Positions 16,379 to 23,886 of a stretch of DNA of 35,214 bases are shown here, in pieces. How positions within the stretch are numbered: the stretch's first letter is position 1; every line of letters begins with the position of its first letter. The stretch comes from an uncultured Acidimicrobiia bacterium (lineage in GTDB: Bacteria > Actinomycetota > Acidimicrobiia > Acidimicrobiales > SZUA-35): NCBI GenBank assembly GCA_937890445.1, contig CALACD010000040.1, positions 1 to 35,214 of the forward strand, read 5' to 3'. Under the pieces are notes generated by a model. That model saw only the letters and a program-made list of their open reading frames with translations. It searched no databases and was not told where the DNA came from. The position numbers and the translations under genes are program-made.

Positions 16379-16412
16379 GCCCTGGCTCGTGTCGATCGAG
16401 TCTCGCCAGGGC
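16379..16412 (+). terminator. Hairpin GCCCTGGC-N18-GCCAGGGC after the PBP operon
   Basis: An 8-bp perfect inverted repeat starts 3 nt after the stop of the pseudoprotease. There is no U-tract, so if it terminates it is probably factor-assisted. Confidence 0.4.
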
Positions 16413-16489
16413 CTAGGCCGAACGGCTCATTCGAACTCGACGAGGCCAGTAGCAGTAAGGCTTTGTCGAACGCTGCCGATGTAGAAGGT

Positions 16490-17182
16490 ATGCGGACACC
16501 CTCAGACGCGATGAATAGACGGCGCCAAGCCGTGTCGCGTCAGGCGACGGACCGCTCTTCTGGCCGTCCCATCCAGTATCGACTCCCCAAACCGACGGTA
16601 GAAGCGATCGAGAAAGAAAAAGTTGCCGTCGTCGAAACGATCGACGAGGACTACACCCCGCTGGTTCGGGGAGTACTGCGAGCTGCTTCCACGCTGTTCC
16701 TGGGACAGGCGCTCAGCGCCATCTTCATCTCCAATTTCCGGGGAGCGGAACTCCAGATCAAGTTTCTCTGGAAGTTCCTGCCCAATGTGGCCATCCTCAC
16801 GGACCGGGCGTCGTTCGTGAAGATCGTCACCTGGTCGACCTCGTTCGCCTGTGTCATCACGTGCGCCGCGGTGCTGGCCGGGTTGGTCCGACACCGCAAG
16901 GAGCGTCAGCTGCTCGATGGCTGGGCCATGGGCCTGCTCATGTCCGGTCTGCTCCTCCTCTTCCAGTACGTCCGCCACGTGCTGCATCCACCCGTCATCG
17001 ATGGCTGGATCCTTGCTCAAACCACGGCCGGCGTCATCGCCGCCACGGTCGTCTTCCTCGGGTTCCGTCCCGGGGCACCGATCTCGGCCTCGGCCGAGCG
17101 TTCCACCGACCGGACTCGTCCGCATCGGAGTGGAGCATCAACCCCCCAATCACGTAACACAACCAAGGAATACTCATCATGA
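16490..17182 (+). CDS. Integral membrane protein of unknown function
   Basis: About 230 aa. A polar N-terminal third (many Arg/Gln/Lys) is followed by about four hydrophobic segments: VLRAASTLFLGQALSAIFIS, VTWSTSFACVITCAAVLAGLV, LLDGWAMGLLMSGLLLLFQY and LAQTTAGVIAATVVFLGF. The tail is basic and Ser/Thr-rich. I recognise no family. The start is uncertain: TTG 16463 (track), ATG 16490 and ATG 16511 are all in frame, and none has a good ribosome binding site. The stop overlaps the next gene's ATG by 4 bp (ATGA), so the two proteins are probably made together. A role in export or anchoring of the secreted partner is only an inference. Confidence 0.65.
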   Translation: MRTPSDAMNRRRQAVSRQATDRSSGRPIQYRLPKPTVEAIEKEKVAVVETIDEDYTPLVRGVLRAASTLFLGQALSAIFISNFRGAELQIKFLWKFLPNVAILTDRASFVKIVTWSTSFACVITCAAVLAGLVRHRKERQLLDGWAMGLLMSGLLLLFQYVRHVLHPPVIDGWILAQTTAGVIAATVVFLGFRPGAPISASAERSTDRTRPHRSGASTPQSRNTTKEYSS

Positions 17183-17829
17183 ACAAAGGTCGGATTTCTC
17201 GACGAGGCGCGCTCGTTGCCACGGCGATCACGGTGTTCGCAACCCCGGCGTTCGCCTCGCTCGTCGTGCAGAACTTCATGGAGGCCGACATCAGCGTTGC
17301 CGCGGCCTGTTTCGTGAAGGTCGCCGGAAATGACATCGGCTCCTACACAGCCGTCGATGCCGACGATCCCAACGCAGGGTTCGACGGCACCACCAACACC
17401 ATCACGGTCGACGGCGCGGGTCTGCTGGAAGAGAAGCTCACCGTGCGGGGCATGATCGGTGATCGGGTCACCTACACCGACGTCGTCCGCTACCAGAACA
17501 ACTGCAATGTGCCGCTCGACGTGACGCTTGTCGCCTCGGCGCCCACGGCCACCGGTGATTGGACCGATCGTTCGGCCCGGATCTACCTGTCGTCGGTTAC
17601 CGCACCCACCGGCAACCCTGGTGCTCCTGCCAGTGGTTGGGACGCAACTCCCATCGTCGTCGATGCCGGCACCGGCAACATCCCGGTGACGAATGCCCAG
17701 ACCGGCACGGTCACGGTGGCACCGGGTGCCGAAATTCGGGGAGCCATCTCGGTGTCGGCCGGCGTGAACGCGGTCGCTACCGGCATCGGCACCGTGAACT
17801 GGGTTGCAGAGGCCGAGAACAGCAACTGA
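17179..17829 (+). CDS. Secreted beta-rich protein, TasA/camelysin-like
   Basis: 216 aa. The N-terminus MNKGRISRRGALVATAITVFATPAFA is a clear signal peptide with an AFA cleavage site; the RR before the hydrophobic core could allow Tat export but this is uncertain. The mature part is Thr/Val/Asp/Asn-rich with few charged Lys residues. The segment GDRVTYTDVVRYQNNCNVPLDVTLVASAP resembles the PGDxVTxTxxVxNxGxxPxxVxL core of TasA/camelysin-type proteins, though two Cys (ACF and NCN) suggest an extra disulfide. AAGGA lies about 9 nt before the ATG. It is coupled to the preceding membrane protein. It could be a fibre or surface-layer component, but no direct evidence for that is visible. Confidence 0.72.
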   Translation: MNKGRISRRGALVATAITVFATPAFASLVVQNFMEADISVAAACFVKVAGNDIGSYTAVDADDPNAGFDGTTNTITVDGAGLLEEKLTVRGMIGDRVTYTDVVRYQNNCNVPLDVTLVASAPTATGDWTDRSARIYLSSVTAPTGNPGAPASGWDATPIVVDAGTGNIPVTNAQTGTVTVAPGAEIRGAISVSAGVNAVATGIGTVNWVAEAENSN

Positions 17830-17932
17830 TTCCTGGGGTTGTCGCGGGCTCGTCCCGTAGCTCTGCTCGGATCGGTGACGGCACGTCCTGTTGCTCTCAA
17901 CAGATCTGGCCGACTGGTCAGTGCAAGAACAA

Positions 17933-17962
17933 GGATCGGCCACCCCGTTGGGTGGCCGATCC
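17933..17962. terminator. Perfect bidirectional hairpin GGATCGGCCACCC-CGTT-GGGTGGCCGATCC
   Basis: A 13-bp stem with no mismatch and a 4-nt loop lies between two convergent genes, 10 bp from the stop of the BrkB gene. Position and symmetry fit a shared bidirectional terminator, although the flanks have only short T runs. Confidence 0.8.
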
Positions 17963-17972
17963 GCGTTCTGGT

Positions 17973-18911
17973 TCAGCTGTCACCCCTGCCGAGGACGAAA
18001 ATGGCAGCCAGTCCGGCAATGGCTTTACCGAGACCGATCGGCTCGCTCGGTACCTGTTGACCTGGCGTCCCACCGACGTGGGTCAGCGTCGCGGTCTGCT
18101 GGTCGAGAGGTAGGGTCACGGAACGTTCGATGGCTGCATTGACCTCGGCCCCGATGATCACGGCGATGGCGCTCAACTGGAAGAAGATGATGATGGCGGC
18201 GATCGACCCGAGAATCCCGTAGGACGCCGGCATTCCACCGGCGAAGGAGAAATAGAGCGCAAAGAGCCCGGCGAAGGCCAAGAACGACATCGTGCCGACG
18301 ATGGCGCCCGGGTTCTTCCACGGGGTCTTGGGAGCCCGGTCCGGTCCGAATCGGTACAGCAGCGTCAAGCCGCCTGCCATGGCCACTGCCAGCAGCGGGA
18401 ACCGCAGGATGTTCAACAACAGTTGGGTCGGCCCGGACAACCCGACCTCGTCCATGACGCGAGGAAGAGCCCCGAGGAGGAACACGATGGCGACGACGCC
18501 GACGATGGCCCCGGCGGTGAACAACCAGGCGATCCCGCGGACCTTCCAACCCTTCCGTCCTTCGACGGCTCCGTAGGCCAGGTTGACCGAGAGCACGAGC
18601 TTCTGGACGGCTCCCGATGCCGAGAACAGCGCGAGAAAGATCCCGACGGCAAGCGCCGTTGGCCCACTGTTCTTGGCCTCGGCGACGGCGATCGTGAGTT
18701 GGTCCTTCACCAGCTCGGCCGTTCCCGGGTCCATGTTGGCGGCCAGGCTGTCGATCTGGTCGGAGATCTCGGTGGGGTCGGTCACGATCGAGTAGATCGA
18801 GACCAGGGCGATCAGGGTGGGGACGAGGGCCAACGTCGCGTAGAACGCGATACCAGCCGCCATGATGACGACGTTGTGGGCCTTGATGCGAGCCAGGATG
18901 TTCTTGATCAT
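17973..18911 (-). CDS. YihY/virulence factor BrkB family membrane protein
   Basis: 312 aa with about six membrane segments. Family marks include the N-terminal HNVVIMAAGIAFYATLALVPTLIAL block, LFSASGAVQKLVLSVNLAYG, and the C-terminal SYGILGSIAAIIIFFQLSAIAVIIGAEVNAAIE. Proteins of this family were once called ribonuclease BN, which is not supported. Their real role is uncertain, with transport or envelope functions proposed. The gene start overlaps the stop of the small membrane-peptide gene by 4 bp, so the two form a coupled pair. A bidirectional hairpin lies just downstream. Confidence 0.92.
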   Translation of the reverse strand: MIKNILARIKAHNVVIMAAGIAFYATLALVPTLIALVSIYSIVTDPTEISDQIDSLAANMDPGTAELVKDQLTIAVAEAKNSGPTALAVGIFLALFSASGAVQKLVLSVNLAYGAVEGRKGWKVRGIAWLFTAGAIVGVVAIVFLLGALPRVMDEVGLSGPTQLLLNILRFPLLAVAMAGGLTLLYRFGPDRAPKTPWKNPGAIVGTMSFLAFAGLFALYFSFAGGMPASYGILGSIAAIIIFFQLSAIAVIIGAEVNAAIERSVTLPLDQQTATLTHVGGTPGQQVPSEPIGLGKAIAGLAAIFVLGRGDS

Positions 18912-19102
18912 CCTTCGGGGGTCTCCTCGAGGTCGATGATGTGGGCACCGGTTCGATCACGGTTGGGGCTGTTGGTGGGGTCGATCCGGACCCCTTTGGC
19001 CGTGAACCGTCGCTGCGGGAAGTTGAGACGGTCGATCACCACGGCTATCAACCCGAGCAGGACGCCACCTGCGCAAAGGAGCAGCACCGCGGTCTGTGTC
19101 AT
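18908..19102 (-). CDS. Small single-pass membrane protein upstream of the BrkB-family gene
   Basis: 64 aa: MTQTAVLLLCAGGVLLGLIAVVIDRLNF (one N-terminal TM) followed by a polar tail (RRFTAKGVRIDPTNSPNRDRTGAHIIDLEETPEG). The track start at 19183 adds 27 residues of non-coding character. I chose the ATG at 19102 because it gives a clean TM start and because a short leader ORF with its own strong ribosome binding site ends on it (ATGA). The stop overlaps the BrkB-family start by 4 bp. No family is recognised; a small partner subunit of the BrkB protein is a reasonable guess. Confidence 0.65.
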   Translation of the reverse strand: MTQTAVLLLCAGGVLLGLIAVVIDRLNFPQRRFTAKGVRIDPTNSPNRDRTGAHIIDLEETPEG

Positions 19103-19126
19103 GGGAGCACTGCGGTCTGTGTCATG
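19078..19126 (-). repeat. Tandem duplication of the gene start, creating an 8-codon leader ORF
   Basis: On the minus strand ATGACACAGACCGCaGTGCT is followed 23 nt later by ATGACACAGACCGCgGTGCT. The first copy has GGAGGA 5-6 nt upstream and reads MTQTAVLP-stop; its TGA overlaps the second ATG (ATGA). The 23-nt period puts the two copies out of frame, so only the second opens the 64-aa protein. Confidence 0.85.
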
Positions 19127-19255
19127 TCGTCCTCCGACGTGGTTCGCCCTGCTCACCGAGCGTATCGAGCAGCCACCGGTCACCCGAGCACTGGCCGATC
19201 GGATTTTCGTCGAGGGGTCGCCGTCGACGGATCAGATGCGACGACTCGGTCACGG

Positions 19256-20206
19256 TCACGAGGGTGGTCGGACGACCACGGTGACGGAGGATTCGGTGCG
19301 GTCGGACCAACGCGACTTGTAGTCCATGTCCATGCCGAGGTCATAGACGGAGGCATCCCCCGAGCACAACAGCGAGTTCACCTGGTGGGCTTGCAGGAGG
19401 TTGCCTATCGAGAGATGGGCGGCCGCTTCGACGTAGCTCAGCTGCAGTCCTCGATAGCGATCACCCCGAACGCCTCCGAGGATGAAGCCGAGATCCTGCC
19501 CGTCGAGCGTGGCGATGAAGCACCGGCACCGATGCCGAACCTGGAGACGATCGATCATCGTCCGGTAGAAGAGTTCCATTGGCTCGGACGTGATGCCATC
19601 GCGGTCGCGGCCCTTCCAACTGCGGCGCTCGATGGCCAGCAGTCGGTCCATCAGATCGGGGTGTCGGCTAACATCGACGAACTCGACGCCCGCCCCCTCG
19701 GCTGCCCGCTTCGCCTTGCGCAGGTTGCGTCGGAAGGTGGGTGACCGTCGCTGCCACCAGCCTTCACCATCGAGTTCGGCCAGCCGTCGCACGATTCCCG
19801 GGACCGCACCCACGGTCCCCAGGCGACTCAGTGGTCCGGCCACTTGGCGGGCGAGATCCAGATCGGCGGGAAATCCGGGAAGGACGAGCGATGACGAGGG
19901 CTCGGCCTCGAGCCGTTCGGCGACCCTCTCGGCGAGGGCCGTCAGGTCACGGCCGAGCATCGGACACGCGAAGCCCCACAGCGGCTCCATCCCCGCGACG
20001 AGTCGCTCGCTGTCCGTCGCTTCGTAGGACGCGAGCAGGGCGACGCAGTCGCCGTGGCGTATGACCATCGGCTCGGAGGCGGGTGCGAAGCCTCGGTGTA
20101 CCGGCAGGATCCAGTCAGGTCCGCTGCACCAGGAATCGATCCCGGGGGTGACGTCGACGGCTGCTTCGATCTCGCTACTGCTGATCTCCGACAGTTCGGG
20201 CGGCAC
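19256..20206 (-). CDS. GNAT/FemAB-like acyltransferase (BioF2-like domain)
   Basis: 316 aa from a GTG at 20206. The N-terminal half has the WILPVHRG...GDCVALLASY pattern seen in BioF2/FemAB-type proteins. The middle has WWQRRSPTFRRNLRKAKRAAEGAGVEFVDV (about 150-180). The C-terminal GNAT-like half has ERRSWKGRDRDG, FIATLDGQDLGFILGGVRGDRYRGLQLSYVE and DLGMDMDYKSRW. Such enzymes transfer acyl or aminoacyl groups, often to surface glycans or peptidoglycan precursors; the substrate here is unknown. The track start at 20812 runs through the upstream coiled-coil gene and is rejected. A shorter ATG at 20068 would remove the conserved N-terminal strand. The GTG lies 20 nt past the stop of the coiled-coil gene, in the same direction. 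Confidence 0.8.
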   Translation of the reverse strand: MPPELSEISSSEIEAAVDVTPGIDSWCSGPDWILPVHRGFAPASEPMVIRHGDCVALLASYEATDSERLVAGMEPLWGFACPMLGRDLTALAERVAERLEAEPSSSLVLPGFPADLDLARQVAGPLSRLGTVGAVPGIVRRLAELDGEGWWQRRSPTFRRNLRKAKRAAEGAGVEFVDVSRHPDLMDRLLAIERRSWKGRDRDGITSEPMELFYRTMIDRLQVRHRCRCFIATLDGQDLGFILGGVRGDRYRGLQLSYVEAAAHLSIGNLLQAHQVNSLLCSGDASVYDLGMDMDYKSRWSDRTESSVTVVVRPPS

Positions 20207-20226
20207 GAGCGGCGACGTGGCTCTGA

Positions 20227-20853
20227 CTAGTCGATCTGTTGAAGGAGTTGCTCGTACCGTGCCCGCTTGCGTCTCGACACCAGGCTCTCCACCAGGCGAA
20301 GCTTCTGCGTGGACCGATCGACCTGCTTGCCCAGTCGATGGATCTCCTTCTGGGCGGTGGAGAGTTGCTGGGCCGAGGCCGATTCGCTCTCCTGCCAGGC
20401 AGCCCAGGCGCGGTCGATCTCGGCTTGAGCCTTCTCGAGGCGCTCGGTCTGGACAGCATGAGCTGTCTGCAACTGGTGGAAATCGTGTTCGAGTCGCTGC
20501 CGCTCGGTCTGTTCGGCTTCGAGGTCGTCGGTGGTGGAGCGGAGCTTGGCTGCTGCGGTGTCTCGTTCGGACTCGGCAACGGCGGCTCGGACCTCGGCCT
20601 CGGTCACTCGATCCGTCATCTGTGTGATCTCGGCCAGTACCGCAGCCAGCCCATCCGACACCGCGGGATCGCGCAGGTCGATCACCGATCGGTCGAACTC
20701 CTTGTCGAGCCATTCGCTCGACATCAGCCACGAACCGTCTTCGGCTCGTTCCACCTCGTCGACTTCGCCGGTTGCCAAACGCCGCCGAAGCGCCCGTTCC
20801 GAAACGTGCCATCCACGAACGGCATCTCGAATTCCCACCATTTCCCGCGCCAT
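20227..20853 (-). CDS. HTH-headed coiled-coil protein (paralogue A)
   Basis: 208 aa. Residues about 5-50 (GIRDAVRGWHVSERALRRRLATGEVDEVERAEDGSWLMSSEWLD) look like a small winged-helix/MerR- or excisionase-type DNA-binding unit. From about 60 on it is a long coiled coil (heptad-rich, Glu/Gln/Arg/Ala) ending in LVESLVSRRKRARYEQLLQQID. The segments IDLRDPAVSDGLAAVLAEI, TDDLEAEQTERQRLE and the SLVSRRKRARYEQL end match the neighbour at 20922-21413. The ATG at 20853 has TAGATT 7 nt upstream; the longer track start (20892) would begin before this promoter. Function unknown; a DNA-bound or polar scaffold is possible. Confidence 0.75.
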   Translation of the reverse strand: MAREMVGIRDAVRGWHVSERALRRRLATGEVDEVERAEDGSWLMSSEWLDKEFDRSVIDLRDPAVSDGLAAVLAEITQMTDRVTEAEVRAAVAESERDTAAAKLRSTTDDLEAEQTERQRLEHDFHQLQTAHAVQTERLEKAQAEIDRAWAAWQESESASAQQLSTAQKEIHRLGKQVDRSTQKLRLVESLVSRRKRARYEQLLQQID

Positions 20854-20860
20854 TCGTCGC

Positions 20861-20866
20861 AATCTA
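20861..20866 (-). promoter_or_regulatory. -10 box TAGATT of paralogue A
   Basis: TAGATT-GCGACGA-ATG on the minus strand: TANNNT 7 nt before the ATG at 20853. TTGAGC (20891-20886) lies 19 nt further upstream as a possible -35. The arrangement and spacer resemble those of paralogue B (TAGGTT-GCGGTCC-ATG). Confidence 0.6.
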
Positions 20867-20921
20867 GCGACCCGACAGCCCGGATGGCTCAAGAGCGATT
20901 AGTCCCAACAGCATGACCGGA

Positions 20922-21413
20922 TCAGCGGCCCGGCCCGTCGTCGCCACAGAGACGCTCGTAGGTACGTCGGCTTCGACGCGAGACCAGAGCTTCCAGGGTG
21001 TGCACGGACCTTCGGGCGCCGTCGAGTTCCGAGCGCAGCCAATCGATGGTTCGATCTCGGGCACTGAGGATCTCGGCCAGTTCATCACACGTTCTGGCCA
21101 GCTCGCGGTGTGCGTCCTGGAGTTGTTCGCTGCGCAAGAGGTTCTCGCTGCGTAGCGCGGCGTTGTCGACTTCGAGCCGGTGTCGCTCGGCTTGTTCTGC
21201 TTCGAGGTCGTCGGTCAGTCGTCGAACCTTGCCGACGGCGGCCAGCCGTTCTTGGGTCGCCAGGTCGGCCTTGGTTTCGGCCGCCCCGGTGCGCTCGCTC
21301 AGAGCAATGACCTCGTTGAGCGCCTCGGCCAGGCCGGTTGCCACCATCGGGTCCCGAAGGTCGATGATGGTTTCGTGTTCCTCCAGCTCGACACGTGACC
21401 CAAGATCCGGCAT
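20922..21413 (-). CDS. Coiled-coil protein lacking the HTH head (paralogue B)
   Basis: 163 aa from the ATG at 21413, MPDLGSRVELEEHETIIDLRDPMVATGLAEALNEV. It is a near-continuous coiled coil with the same landmarks as paralogue A: IDLRDPxVxxGLA, TDDLEAEQAERHRLE, and the Arg-rich end LEALVSRRSRRTYERL. It has no DNA-binding-like head, only about 18 residues before the first shared motif. The track start at 21605 crosses the divergent promoter region and is rejected. The promoter box TAGGTT lies 7 nt before the ATG. It could pair with paralogue A to form a mixed coiled coil. I know of no named family. Confidence 0.75.
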   Translation of the reverse strand: MPDLGSRVELEEHETIIDLRDPMVATGLAEALNEVIALSERTGAAETKADLATQERLAAVGKVRRLTDDLEAEQAERHRLEVDNAALRSENLLRSEQLQDAHRELARTCDELAEILSARDRTIDWLRSELDGARRSVHTLEALVSRRSRRTYERLCGDDGPGR

Positions 21414-21420
21414 GGACCGC

Positions 21421-21426
21421 AACCTA
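21421..21426 (-). promoter_or_regulatory. -10 box TAGGTT of paralogue B
   Basis: TAGGTT-GCGGTCC-ATG, a TANNNT box 7 nt before the ATG at 21413, implying a leaderless message. It lies in the 190-bp divergent region shared with the GH92 gene, in which I see no clear operator. Confidence 0.55.
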
Positions 21427-21591
21427 GTTTCTCGTCGTCGGGGATACGGGGATGCTTGTCGAAGCTTCGGAGTGGCGCGTGCCCGCAGCGGAATCGGGCC
21501 GGACCGAGCTGCGAGGATGCTGTAAGAAAGGTGTTTGGTGGTCGTCGCAGTTGGTTCATCTTTGTGAAATGAGCCGTTGACGGGTGCTCGG

Positions 21592-21597
21592 TACCTT
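21592..21597 (+). promoter_or_regulatory. -10 box TACCTT of the GH92-GT4 operon
   Basis: TACCTT ends 6 nt before the ATG at 21604. It supports MKCPDVDPF as the start rather than the longer track start at 21577. Confidence 0.5.
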
Positions 21598-21603
21598 CGT
21601 TCC

Positions 21604-23886
21604 ATGAAGTGCCCGGACGTTGATCCCTTCCTCGGAACGGAGGTGTCCCAGCTGCGTCCTCCCCGCGGACTGGCCGCAACGTGGTGGCTTCCGAAGCCTC
21701 AGGTCGGTAACACCCATCCCGGGGCGTGCAGCCCTCTGGGCATGGTCTCGGCCTGCGCATACTCGGGTGCCTACCCCACCGGCTACGGGTTGTACGACAA
21801 GAGCACCGAGGGGCTTCCCGCCCCGTTGTTCGATCGCTATCAATCCTCGGGATTCACCCATTTCCAGCAGTCCGGAACCGGGGCCATTCGGAAGTACTAC
21901 AACTATCTGCGGGTGACGCCGATGTTGGGTCCGCTGGACGAACTCGGGACCAGTTGGCCGCTGTGGGACGAGACCGCCGAACCCGGCTACTACGCGGCCA
22001 CCTTGGGCGGCGGTCGCCCGACCGCTGATCAGGCGGTGGGGGACGGCGAGGTCGGCATCCGGTCCGAGATCACCGTAGGGCCCAAGTCGGCCGTGCACCG
22101 CTACCGGTTTCCGTCGATCGAAGATGCTCGTGTCGTGGTGGACCTCTCGTGCGGCGGGTTGGTGATCGAGCACGGACGAACGGTCCCGATGAAGGCATCC
22201 ATCGAGAGTCTCGGTGGGGGAGCTGTCTGTGGTCAGGTGGTCATGGAGGGCGTGCCGGTATCGATCTATGCCGAGCTGGACGCTCCCGCTTCCTGGCGCT
22301 CGATGCTCTGGTTCGATCGTCGGTTGATGGAGGGCGGTTCCCGACTCGAGTTCGACTCGCTCCGAGAGACGACGTTGCGTGCCTTCGGGGCGATGTTTCG
22401 GGGCCCGATCGAGGCCGGCGACGTCGTCGAACTTCGCATCGGTTTCTCGTTGCGAGGTGTGGAGCAGGCTCGTGCCAATCTCGTCGCAGACTGCGGAACC
22501 ACGGGACCCGTCTTCTCTCGCCGGCGTCGGCTGACGACCGAGGCGTGGGCCGAGGTCCTGGATCGAATCGAGGTGACAGGAGGATCACCGGATCGTCGGT
22601 CGGTGATGGCCACGGCGCTCTACCACTCCCTGATCAAGCCTTGTTTGGCCGCTGACGAGAGTCCGTTCTGGGACAACGACGGGCCCTTCGCCTTCGACAT
22701 CGCGACGATGTGGGACATCTACAAGACGCAGATTCCACTGTTGACCCTGATCGCACCGGACAAGACGGTCGAGCTGCTGGCTGCGTTGCTCCGAGTCGCC
22801 GAACAGGAAGGAAACTTCCCGATTGGCTATCGGATGGCTCGGGGCGCAGATCGATTCTCTCGTCAGGGCAGCGCCTTGGCCCACACCGCCTTCGCTGATC
22901 TCTGCCGACTCGGTCTCGGCGACTTCGATTGGGAATGGGTGCTGCTCCACCTTCATGCCGACCTTCGTCGGACCTACGGTGAGGACTACCTGGAGAACGG
23001 CTTGGCCCATCCGATCACCCACACGTTGGATCTGGCCACCGGCTACGACTGCACGGCCGAGATCGCCGAGCGGGTGGGCGACCTCGAGCTCGCCGACCGA
23101 TTCCGGCTGCTGGCCGAAGGCTGGGCGGCCGCGTTCGATCCGGCGACCGGCCTGCTGGTCGACTCGACCTTCTACGAAGGCGGCCGGTGGAACTATTCGT
23201 TTCGGTTGCTGCACGACATGTCGACCCGGATCGCCCTCGCAGGTGGCGACGAGGCGTTCGTGCGCTTGCTCGACGCCTTCTTCGGATTCGACGCCGAGCC
23301 GGTCGAACAACTCGGACGGTCTCCGTCGGAACACGAGGTTGCCGCCGGCTACCTCCTCGACCGATTCGAGGGTCTCAACAACGAACCGGACATGGAGGCA
23401 CCGTACGCCTACCACTACGCCGGTCGCCCGGACCGGACGGCCGAAGTCGTTCACGCCATCACGCAGAACATGTTCGGAACCGGACGCGGCGGTCTGCCCG
23501 GTAACGATGACTCGGGGGGCTTGAGCTCATGGTATGTCTGGGCATCGCTCGGGCTGTTCCCGGTGGCAGGCCAGGGTGTGGTGTTGATCAGCACGCCGGC
23601 CTTCGCGCAGTCCCGGGTGCGGACCGCTCGAGGCGAGTTCTCCGTGATGGCACGGGGATTCGTCGAACCGACACCGGACAGCCCCGCCCAGTTCATCCAG
23701 TCGGCCTCGCTCGATGGGGTTGCTCTCGATCGGAGCTTCCTGACCCTGACCGAGCTCCACGCCGGGGGCGAGTTGCTGCTCGAGCTGGGAGCGACACCAT
23801 CAGCGTGGGGCACGGTGGCTCGGCCGCCCTCGAACCGGGGCGGCCGGCCGTCACCATCCTCAGAACTCAAGAAAGGGATCGAATGA
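21604..23886 (+). CDS. GH92-family alpha-mannosidase
   Basis: 760 aa. Family 92 enzymes are calcium-dependent, inverting exo-alpha-mannosidases. Marks seen: the N-terminal DPFLGT and GNTHPGACSPLGMVSACAYS blocks (7-54); MWDIYKTQIPLL; NFPIGYRMARGADRFS; GLNNEPDMEAPYAYHYAGRPDRT; and GLPGNDDSGGLSSWYVWASLGLFPV (from about 630), which holds the conserved acidic pair of the catalytic/metal site. No signal peptide is visible, so it is probably cytoplasmic, unlike most Bacteroidetes members. That suggests trimming of an imported or self-made mannoside. The stop overlaps the next gene's ATG (ATGA), linking it to a GT4 glycosyltransferase. Confidence 0.92.
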   Translation: MKCPDVDPFLGTEVSQLRPPRGLAATWWLPKPQVGNTHPGACSPLGMVSACAYSGAYPTGYGLYDKSTEGLPAPLFDRYQSSGFTHFQQSGTGAIRKYYNYLRVTPMLGPLDELGTSWPLWDETAEPGYYAATLGGGRPTADQAVGDGEVGIRSEITVGPKSAVHRYRFPSIEDARVVVDLSCGGLVIEHGRTVPMKASIESLGGGAVCGQVVMEGVPVSIYAELDAPASWRSMLWFDRRLMEGGSRLEFDSLRETTLRAFGAMFRGPIEAGDVVELRIGFSLRGVEQARANLVADCGTTGPVFSRRRRLTTEAWAEVLDRIEVTGGSPDRRSVMATALYHSLIKPCLAADESPFWDNDGPFAFDIATMWDIYKTQIPLLTLIAPDKTVELLAALLRVAEQEGNFPIGYRMARGADRFSRQGSALAHTAFADLCRLGLGDFDWEWVLLHLHADLRRTYGEDYLENGLAHPITHTLDLATGYDCTAEIAERVGDLELADRFRLLAEGWAAAFDPATGLLVDSTFYEGGRWNYSFRLLHDMSTRIALAGGDEAFVRLLDAFFGFDAEPVEQLGRSPSEHEVAAGYLLDRFEGLNNEPDMEAPYAYHYAGRPDRTAEVVHAITQNMFGTGRGGLPGNDDSGGLSSWYVWASLGLFPVAGQGVVLISTPAFAQSRVRTARGEFSVMARGFVEPTPDSPAQFIQSASLDGVALDRSFLTLTELHAGGELLLELGATPSAWGTVARPPSNRGGRPSPSSELKKGIE

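Noticed and set aside
23529-23882. N-terminal extension of the GT4 ORF in the track
   Set aside because: Lies wholly inside the GH92 gene; the ATG at 23883 overlaps the GH92 stop with a ribosome binding site.
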